Assembly (NCBI GenBank): GCA_004794655.1 | Contig: SMMW01000130.1 | Location: 1,426,001-1,490,000 of the forward strand | From: Marisa cornuarietis | Lineage: Eukaryota > Mollusca > Gastropoda > Architaenioglossa > Ampullariidae | Length of the DNA: 64,000 nt | Direction: 5' to 3' | Part shown: in pieces, positions 45,214-55,900 of the stretch | Layout: each line of letters opens with the position of its first letter | How positions within the stretch are numbered: the first letter of the stretch is position 1 | Notes under the pieces: generated by a model | What the model saw: only the letters and a program-made list of their open reading frames with translations | Told to the model about the DNA's origin: nothing | The model's database searches: none | Program-made: the position numbers and the translations under genes

Positions 45214-46924
45214 AAAAAAAATGCGTATCATCAACTTACATGTTCCATGGTTGCTGAGAGAGAGCAGGAGGTCGGGGTGTTTTCGTCTTCGCTACTCGAA
45301 TGAATGAATCCAAAGGGGCATCTGAGGGGGGCTAAATAGGATGGTAACTGGAAGCTGATTGGTGGAGGCTCGTCCATGTAGGTTTTGCTGAACTTGCGGG
45401 GTTTTTTTTTTGTGGCGAGTCAGCTCCGCCTCCAGAGGCGTGGTTAAAAGCACGTGCTTGGAGGTTCACTGCTACCAGTGTGGATGAGTACTTTTTTTTT
45501 TTTTTTTTTTTTGGTTGGTTGGTTGCCAAATCTACAGATTGTAAAATTAAAGACAGCTGTCGGTGGGATGAATGAGTACTTTGTTATCTCGCCACCTTTA
45601 ATTTGCTTCAGATGCTGCCAGCGTTACCAAAATCTAGAGATTGTAAATTCAACGACCGCTCCTGGCGAGATAAATGGGTACTTTTTTGGTTATCGCACCA
45701 AAAAAAAAAAATGCGTCTGCTGCTGCCAACGTGGCTGAGTACGACCGCTGCTGGCGGGATAAATGAGTACCAGCATGTTTTTAAAAAAAAAAAAATAGTC
45801 AGAGGAAGTTGCACCGTCAGCTACTACCAGCATTGCTCCCCTGTGGTAGGTCCCCTGTGTGTGTGTGTGTGTGCCTCCCAAAAGCTAAACCCACTTTTTT
45901 GTTTTTTTTTTTTTTGAATGAGGGGGAATGTTTTTATTTTATTATTTTAGCCTTCTTCGTCAAAAGCTCACTCCAAATAGTGAGCCTTTGTCCAGCAGTC
46001 ACCACGAGGAGGTGAGGCTAAATCGACTGCCAAAAAAAAAAAATAAAAAAAAAAATAAAAAAAAAATGAGTAAGAAAAAAAAAAAAAAAAAAAAAAAAAT
46101 GGCGGCGGTGGCGGCAGACGACTAGACGTCGAAAGGCTCGTCAAAAATGGTCTCGAGTTCTTTTTGATCGAGACCGTCAAAAGTTTCTTCAGAGGGGAAA
46201 AACAGCCTTTTTTTTGCTGTTTTTTCCCCTCCACCTTTCAGCTCTAGCCGCCGCTTTGTTGGTGCCGCCGCCACCACCGCCGACGACGTGGAGGGTTTTG
46301 GCGATTGAAAGAGGAAGACGTCGTCGTCTTCGTCGTCTTCTGACGAAATAAGGATTGGTAATTTTGGTGTAGTAAACGCTTCACTTTCATCTGCTTTGAG
46401 AAGCTGTTCTCTTAGCAGAGGAAAGAGTCCTCCCACCAAAGTGTCCTTGTTCATTTTAAAGAGCACCTCCTTCAGGTAGTTATCCACCCCTTCTTCAAAG
46501 GTGGTTGTTATACACGGGTGCTGGTGTTGCGACGGATGGTCTATAATACACCCGTTGCAATTTTTCAGGATTTCGTCGCTCACCAACCCAGCGAGCACGT
46601 TCAAAAAGCTCTGAGAAGACATGGCTGCAGCGAGGATTTGTTGAGAATCAACAGGACCTAGCAAAGCCCTAAGGTCGGTATATATAGTATGTTTCAGACA
46701 TTCGCTCAAGTCTCGGAAGGGACGCGATTTGTGGCGAGTTAGCTCCGCCTCCAGAGGCGTGGTTAAAAGCACGTGCTTGGCGGTTCACCATAGATAACAG
46801 AATCAGAGAAGTTTAACGACCGCTGCTACCAGCATAGTCTCTCGCCAAAAGCCGACTGTTAATTACCTAGTCAGGACAAAGCCAGCATGGTTACTATTTG
46901 TTTTGCACCAACTAACATTCATCC

Positions 46925-46967
<43 letters not shown>

Positions 46968-49900
46968 GCACGCACGCACGCACGCACGCACACAGGCAGT
47001 TGCAGAAGTCAACGTCCGCTACTACTGCTAGCATGGTCGGTATGCTCATTACCTCCCCCTCCAATCATCCTTAATACCCCCTTGTGTAGGTCCCACTGTA
47101 CACGTGTGTATTGCAAAGGCCCCCCTCCCAAGGGTTGGTATGTGAGAAATCTTTATTTTGAGGGTGTATTAGCCTTCTTCGTCAAAAGCTCACTCCAAAA
47201 CACTCTGCAAACAGACATTTTGATAGTGAGCCTTTGTCCAGCAGTCACCACGAGGAGGTGAGGCTAAATCGACTGCCAAAAAAAAAAATAAATAAATAAG
47301 AAATGAGTAATAAAAAAATGGCGGCGGTGGCGGCAGACGACTAGAAGTCGAATGGCTCGTCGAAAATAGCCTTGAGCTGGTCTTTGTCGAGACCGTCAAA
47401 GCCCTCTTCGGAGGGAAAAAACAGCCTTTTTTTCACTGTTTTCCCTCCACCATTTGGCTCTAGCCGCCTCTTCTTTTTTGGTGCCGCCGCCACCACCGCC
47501 GACGACGTGGAGGGTTTTGGTGATTCAAAGACGTCGTCGTCTTCGTCGTCTTCTGAAGAAATTAGGGTTGGCGACCCCGCTCGAAGTGGCATCTTTTCTT
47601 CAGCTTGAAGGAGCTGCTCTCTTAGCAGAGGAAAGAGCCCTTCTGCTAAAAACTCTCCATTCATGCTGGAGAGTATCTCCTTCAGGTAATTATCCACCCC
47701 TTCTTTGAAAGTCGTTTTGATGCACGGGTGCAACTGATGGCACGGGTGATCAAGTCTACACCCGTTGCAATTTTTTCGTATTTGGTCATTGACCAAATCA
47801 ATAAGTACGTTCAAAAAGCTCTGAGAAGACATGGTTGCAGCGAGGAGTTGTTGGAAATCAACAGGACCTAGCAAAGCCCTAAGGTCGGTATATATAGTAT
47901 GTTTTAGACATTCGCTCAAGTCTCGGAAGAGACGCGATTTGTGGCGAGTCAGCTCCGCCTCCAGAGGCGTGGTTAAAAGCACGTGCTTGGCGGTTCACCA
48001 TAGATAACAGAATCAGAGAAGTTTAACGTCCGCTGCTGGCGAGATGAATGGGTACTTTGTTATCGCACCAAATTTTTACGCGTCTGCTGCTGCCAGCGTT
48101 ACCAAAATCTACAGATTGTAAAATTAAAGACAGCTGTCGGTGGAATGAATGATTACTTTGTTATCTCGCCACCTTTAATTTGCTTCAGATGCTACCAGCG
48201 TTACCAAAATCTAGAGATTGTAAATTCAACGACCGCTCCTGGCGAGATAAATGGGTACTTTTTTTTTTTTTGGTTATCGCACCAAAAAAAAAAAAAAATG
48301 CGTCTGCTGCTGCCAACGTGGCTGAGTCAACGACCGCTGCTGGCGGGATGAATGAGTACCAGCATGTTTTAAAAAAAAAAAATAGTCAGAGGAAGTTGCA
48401 CCGTCAGCTACTACCAGCATTGCTCCCCTGTAGTAGGTCCCCTGTGTGTGTGTGTGTGTGCCTCCCAAAAGCTAAACCCACTTTTGTTTTGTTTTGTTTT
48501 TTGAATGAGGGGAAATGTTTTTATTTTATTATTTTAGCCTTCTTCGTCAAAAGCTCACTCCAAATAGTGAGCCTTTGTCCAGCAGTCACCACGAGGAGGT
48601 GAGGCTAAATCGACTGCCAAAAACAAAATCTCTCCCACATACAAGCAACATTTTTTCCATCACACTAAAAACTGGTTGTAAGATTTTTAAGACATCGTTT
48701 AATTTTGTTTTAGTAAGCATGGTTACACTGCAGCAAAAAAAAAAAGTAGCACAAAACACGTCCATCACACTTGCGATTTTGTTTTTAAAGAGACATCATT
48801 AAGCATAGTTACACTAAATCAAAAGTAGAAAAAAAAGCACGTCTATCACTTGAGATTTTACACTGCATCGAAAAGTCGCTTGGGGGCAAACCACTGTCTC
48901 TTATGTCAATTTTTACGGTTTTTGGTGCGCACACACAAAAGTTTTTACGCTGTAGCAGGTGGAGGATGAGTCGTCAGGAAAAAACACCGTGTCGTCCTCG
49001 TCGAGGCATCGGCAAGGTTTTTAGTCTGTTGTCGATAGTTGGTGGCCAGTTGTTTGCGGACCCTCAGCAAATTTTGAAATTGTTGCACGTTGGGGCAAAA
49101 CATTTTTTTTTTTATGCACGCACAAAAGTTTACGCTGTAGTAGGTAGAGTAGAGGATGAGTCGTCAGGAAAAAACACTGTGTCGTCCTCCTCGTCGTCGT
49201 CGTCGATACGAGGCTTCTTGGGTATTTTTGCTTCGGCAAGGTTTTCAGTCTGTTGTCGATAGTCGGTGGCCAGTTGTTTGCGGACCCTCAGCAAATTTTG
49301 AAATTGCTGCACGTCCATGGCTACTCCCTTCTGAGTGGGCAAACGCCGTCCCTCTTTGCCGTTTATAGCAGCCGTGTAATGTCGAACGTGAATTTTGACG
49401 ATGCCTTTCCACGTTCGCACAGTAGCAAAGACGTCTTTACCCAGTGGATACATCGAAGAAGCATTCTGGTCTTTTAAAAAAGGAGCCATTTTTCTGGGGA
49501 GCGGGTGTCTGGTGTAAAGCTGTGTATGTGCAAGCTTTTTATAGAGGCATATGCTTAAAGATGGTTGGTCGGTGATTCAAGTGTCGAACCATTTTGTAAA
49601 CGAGACGATCATTGGTCCGTAGGTTTATGACGTGAAACGGAGCTAAGAGCCTGTTGAGACTTGCACCGCGGCTTTTCATCATCACAAAGTATAGCACGTA
49701 CAGTCCACAAGCTGAACTCGTCAACTCTTGTAACAGACGTTTGTTGTAACGAACTCTGGTGCTGTGAGTCATGATAAAGTTGCTGATGTCACGATGACGT
49801 GGAGGAAGACCAAAACTGTCAAAGTACTCGGCTTTACCGAGGCCGTCAAACCATACGGCTACCCAGTGTTCTCCCCTTTTAGAGGCTGTGTCGGTGTTGA

Positions 49901-52900
49901 TGACGAAGGCACTTGGACGCCGAGGAGAAAGGTAAGTTGGCAATTTGTTTCTAGGGTACACACCTCTAAACACTCGTCTTGCATAAATGTCCGAAGCTAA
50001 AAGAGCTGCAATCTCACGCGTGTTCATGCTGAGAAATCTGTCAGCACCTGACGACTGCGATCGATTTCTATGATGCTGTCGAGTTCACCAAAGACAATCA
50101 CATGAACAGGGTTGGGTAACGGATCGCTAAATTTTAGTTCCAGTCGAAGCGCACCGCTCTTGATCAGCTCAAACTGGTCTCCGTCCACCAAACTGGGTGT
50201 CAGGTCAAACGCGTAGAGGGTGTAACCCAGTGGGAAGTCTCTGTGAAAAAAAAATAATGATTTATATTAAAAACCATCGTAGCACACGTACTCAAACACA
50301 CTCACTCACACACAGACAAACACACACACACGCACGAACACAAACACACGTACCTGTATTCGATGTAGTTGCCCGAATCTCGTCCTGTGTGACCGGTAGC
50401 CGACATCAACCCGTGGTAGGCTCTGACGTGCTGTTGATTTTCAAAGTCGGGCATCAGCGGTTTGGCAGGCACTTGGCGACCATCCATGTACAGACAGAGA
50501 AAGGATAGTTTGTGTGTTTTAAAGTTGAACGGGTTAGCCTTGAATTTCCCGTTGAAGGCGGCGGTATCCACTAGACCGATGATGAGGCGAGTGGGAGATT
50601 GACTGAGAAACAGGTTGTCTTGAACGTGTGACAATTGTCCGCCTGGAATAGAAAAAGTCTTTTGCACCACCCTTTTCATGGGGTACTTGGCCGTTCCCTT
50701 TTCTAACGCCTTTTCGTGTGCCAGCGACACGGCAGGATTTAGTTTGGCCTTGCGGACAAAGAGAGAAGCGTGTGTGATGATGCTGCGATAGCCTCCGTTT
50801 TCGTCGTGAGCCATCAAGTTAAATACAGCTTTAGACGGAATCAGTCTGATCTTGACGTCCACCCCTGGTAGCATGTAGCGTTCCTGATGCATAATATCTG
50901 CGTGAAGACGACCCATCATGTCTATTTCCTTGCTTTTAGCGCTCATGTCTCGCCGAATCTTGAGGCCAGCGTTTGCCTCTCCCTGCGTATCATCGATGTG
51001 GTTGGCTGAATCTCTGTAGTAAAGGGCAGCCGTCAAATGTCCTCTCTTGGCCTCGAAACCAAAGTTTAGCGTGGTCTCTAGGTAAGCTCTGTACGGGTAC
51101 GTGTTGTCGCTGGATGTGATGAGAGTGTCGTTCAAACTAATGTCGACTTGTGAAAACAGACTGTGCAACCAGTAGTTGATGGGAGCCACGTCTTTGCCAT
51201 CGGCCAAATCTGACCCATCCGCTTCGGTGACTTTGGCTCGTACGTGCAGAAAGGTGTTGCTGAGGTCCAAGTAGTCTTCCGTAGCACCGTTGATACAAAA
51301 TTCGATGGGAGCCCCTGCCGAGATGGCACTTAGCGGGTAGTACTCTACAAAAGATCCTTCTTCAACAGCCGTTTGAGTAGGAGGGACAGAAAACAAATCT
51401 AGACCGGAATGCACGCTCTCGCAAGATTTAGGGTGGATGAGAGCCATGTTTAACCAAAGATGTCTGCTCTACTGCTCTTCTTTTTCTTCTTCTGAACACG
51501 TCGTCGGCGAGCTGTTGGTTTTATACGTTTTCTGGCGGGTTGGCCAGGGGGCGCCCCAGAGCCGGACATTGTACCGACTGCTTGGTCAAACAGTCGCTTG
51601 CCTGCTTCTTTACCTCGTTCTGTTATGGCCGTCTTAAAATTTTGACCAGACATCACATCCTGGGCAATCTGAACGCCAGTGTTTAGACCTTCTTGCAACA
51701 AAGCCTTTCCACCTCTTTTAAAAATCGGAAAAATCATGCGTCCGATGCTGCTCAGTAGGCTCCCGAGTCCTCTTCCTCGCATATGACGTCCACCGGCAAA
51801 CACGGACAAGCCATGACCGACCTGCGAGCAGTAGTATTCCTCGTAGATTTTAGGATTGCTATGATATGGTGTGTAGCGCACCATTTTTTCTTTTCTAAAA
51901 CTGGGTCCTGCGACGAAAATGAAGCGTCACGATGGTACTTCCGCTGCTAAATGAAAACTCTTTGCCGGTGTCTGTGGTTAAAAGGATTTCCACCGAATTA
52001 AAATTTGACCGGCTGAGTGGGATGTAGTGAGGTTTTTCAAAGCTGTAATGTACAACCTCTTGCGTCTTGTCTGTCATGGGGACGATACGAAGCAGCGGTG
52101 CCATGACGTCACCCACGGGGCGCGGACTGACCAGGTCGCAGTAGATGTAGGCACTTTTAAAATTTTCGTTGAGATCCACAGCCGCGGTCGAATAATAGTC
52201 GCCTTTTCCTAAAAACGTGGTTCTTGAAAACCCCAACACTCGCTGTAGCGCTGGACTCAGCCGAATCATCGTATTTTCTTCGTACATCTTGATGTGCGTG
52301 CTCTTGGAGGCACGTTCGTACTCGATCGACAGGCGTTTTTCTTTGCTTAAAGGGTCCGAGGCACGATGAAAGCTTTTCTGACAAACAGTGTTGAGAAACC
52401 GCACAAAATACTCGCTCGAATCGTACAACCCACCAGGAATTTCGACTTTAGGTTTTACAGGACGTTTTTCATCCAGAGCTGGTGGCTTTTCCGCGACTCT
52501 TGCTTCGTTTTCCAAAGGGAGGTGACTAGAAAATTCGATCCAAAAATCTCCCTTGGCCACGTTGAGGTACGAATTGGGCAGCTGAATTTCTGATAGTCCG
52601 ACCTCAAATTCTCGCTCCAAGTCGATGGTCTGCGGAAGTTTGGTAAAATAGTGACTAGCAGAGTTGTCTGGATAATATTCCAACGAGCTGTTGCTGGGTA
52701 GCGTCAAATAAAACATGTTTTAATTTTTGGCAGCAGGAGGAGGAGGGTCGATAGCAGGGTTGGGAAGCACGTATCCGAGGCAGCTACCGAGCAAAGCCAC
52801 CCACAAATTGTCCGCTCCGTGTCCACTTGTCAGATTGAAGAGCGAGACGCCAACCACGACATAAATAAGGATCATTTGACAGAAAAATACAATTTCACTT

Positions 52901-55900
52901 CGCGGAATTCGACGTCCCAGAACGCGCCACAGGCCAGTCTGTGATCGTGCGTCTGGTGGTGGTAGTGGTGGTGGTGGTGGTGGTGGTGGTGGTGTTGCAT
53001 CTTTCATCAGTACCGGGTGAGTGACGACTGCGGAATCCAAGAATTAAATGAAGCATCGTAGCCGTGCCACTTGACTAAATACTCCTTTCGACCGCCTGCC
53101 CCCGTCCGCTGCTTTAAAATTTCCTCTATTCGATACGTGTCTTTTGCACCAACCTTTTGTAGTTCTTGACTGTAAAACGTTCCTCGCAGTTCGTCTCCGT
53201 GATCATCTTTTAAGACATAAGTGGTAGGTTCAGAATCGTAAATGCGACTGACGGTAAAGAGTTCCTCTGTCCACGCTGGTAGGTAACCTTTTTTAAAGTT
53301 TGACCTCGCCTTGCTGATTCGTACGCGGTCTCCTGGAGTCAAGGTTTTTGTCGCAGGCTGCTGCTGCTGCTGATGCTGACCGTACAGCGCTTGCCACACG
53401 TCTTCCTGGTTATCTACGTCGACTTCCACAGGGGCTCTTTTAATGCTGCGATGATAGGAGCGATTGTAGGCCTGTACAAACTGCATTAAAACGTCCTTGT
53501 ATCTCAGGGTGTTTTTTCGGGTAAAATATCGCCAAAGCTTTTCTTTCAAACTTCGATTAAAGCGTTCCACAACTGCAGCTTTGATGTCTTCGTTTTCAGT
53601 CACAAAAAAGTCCACGTGAGCCTCTTTTAAAAACTTTTGAAACGTTCGATTCAAAAACTCGGTTCCTTTGTCTGTTTGCAGCTTCATAGGCTTGCGACCC
53701 GTAGAAAAAATGCGTTGAAAGGCACCCACCATCGTAGGGCCTGTCTTGTTTTTGAGAGGTTCCACCCAGGCAAACTTGCTAAAAACATCGATGCATGTTA
53801 AGAGATAGGCATAGCCATCGTTGTGTTGCTTTAGTCTTTGCACGTCGATCAAATCTGCTTGCCATTGGTGATCGATTCCACCTACGATGATGCGCCGGCG
53901 TACAAAAGAGCGACGAACTGGTTTGTGCAACGTGTAAGCATCTTGGTGACTCAGCCATTCTTTGACGACCGCTGGTTTTAACTTGGTGACACGCGCTAAC
54001 CCCGCAACACCTCCAAAAGCACCAGGTTGCCGTGGTGTATAATAATGTTGCGCCAGCTTACCCATCGCTTACAAAGTTTCCCAATCCCTTAGATTCGAAC
54101 GTTCAATAGAACTGAGGACTACATTTTTCGCCAGCTCCTCGTCGCTTTTATCGGTGATAAACTGCCACCGCTCAGGATGACCGACCAAGTCTTGAGAAAC
54201 ATTCATGCGACGCAGCGCCTTGGCAAACGTTTCCCAACCTCGCGGGTTTCTAGCGTGTTTTCGTTTTCTGAGAACATCATTCACCAAATCTACCAGGTTG
54301 GAATTTTTGACGGTCTGTCCTTGATACAAAATTTCACCCCGTTCGTTCCAAGTAAGGTCTGGGTTACGTTTAAAGTGCTGCAACAGTCGCTCGGCCTTTT
54401 TCTTCATCGACTTTGGGACGCTTCCCAAGACCTCTGTCGCTACGTGATCTTCTTGCACAATTGGTGGTGGTGGTGGTGGTGGTGGTGGTGGTGGTGGTGG
54501 TGGTGGAGTTGGTGATGGTGGTGGTGGTGGTTCTTCAGATCTCATGTCAACCATCCCTAAGGGTTTGTTTCTATACTGTCCAAACCTGCTCAAAAACCGC
54601 CACAACGTTTGCTGATAGAGATTTGCTTTGTCATTTAAGCTGAGATCCGTTCGCTCCAAAATGTCTCGCATCTGCGCGTCCATGTTTGTCAAACTTTGAC
54701 CCATGGCGTCCAAAACGGGGGGTGGTGGTGGTTGTATCATTCGGGGATCCATCAAAATCAATTTTTTGGTGTGTTCCATCTTTACTGGTCAAACGCGCCC
54801 ACCAGTTGTCCCAAGGCACTCAAAACAGGTTTCAAAAGCAAAGAAAGAAAACCTCCTTTCTGAAGAATCTGTTTTCGACGTTTCACTGAAGTATTCTTGT
54901 GAGCCAGGAGCCGCAAGTCTTGTTTGTACTTGCACAGTCGCTTTTTCTGAGCTGGAGTGAGATGAACATGCCCTTTTAAGACGTTAAGAGAACACTCGCT
55001 GATGGCCTTGACCAAGTCGGGAGAGGCTCCTTTTATCACCGCTTTGATGACCGTGGGTTTAGCACCGCACAGCAGCTTAAGCATAGACACATTTCTCTCG
55101 ATTCGTGTCGACATGGTGCTACTTTTGCACATACACCACGTGTTGGTCTGAAGGAAAAATGTTTGTTCTCAGGCGTAGGTGATCCGGTGTTTCCTGGCGC
55201 AGATCAAACAGCAAATAACCATGCGGCGCAGATGTCGCGTCCTTAAAACTCTCCTGAACATATTTAAGTTTTCCAGGATACATCTGTTTGGCTAGGTGAG
55301 TGATCTGTGAAGCGTCCCTGGGGTTTTTAAATACGACCAGATAATGACTGTTTAAACTAATGGTCCTCTGTTCCTTGTTTTTTCCAAACAGGTTTTGCAC
55401 GATGTACATGATGCTCAAGTTGCGATGATGAGAACCTTTGGTAAATAGCTTAGTCACGCGGTCATCCGTTTCACTCATCAAGTCATCGATGATGATCAAT
55501 CGGTGCTTATCGCCTTGCCATTCGTTTACGTTAGGTAAGCCCTCTACAAAAGTCACTCCTTTTAAGTGTTGATATCCCGTTTGCCATTCGCCGTAGCACC
55601 ACACCACCTCATCCGGGGGTGGAGTCATCATTTCTTTCACATGATTTAAAAAGCGAACCACAAAACACGTTTTTCCGCAGCCGGTAGGCCCCGCTACGAC
55701 ACACGTAAAAGGGTGCTTCCACCTCGGATCCATCTGCGCGATATAAAAAAAAAAATAATGCCATACTGGCTCGTTATCTACCGCTGCGGGCGTTCACAAA
55801 GGGGCGAGTCACTCGTACCGACCAAGATGGCGACTACCAGACGCGTCAACATGGCCGCCACCGGATGTGACCTCAGCAACATGGCCGCTCCTGGAAATTA

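Noticed and set aside
46122..46772. Longer form of paralogue 1 starting at 46772
   Set aside because: No ATG at that position and the extension crosses the TATA box; ATG 46622 has a matching counterpart in paralogue 2.
54413..54643. Poly-Val/poly-Trp plus-strand ORFs
   Set aside because: Reverse reading of the GGT repeat that encodes poly-proline on the minus strand.
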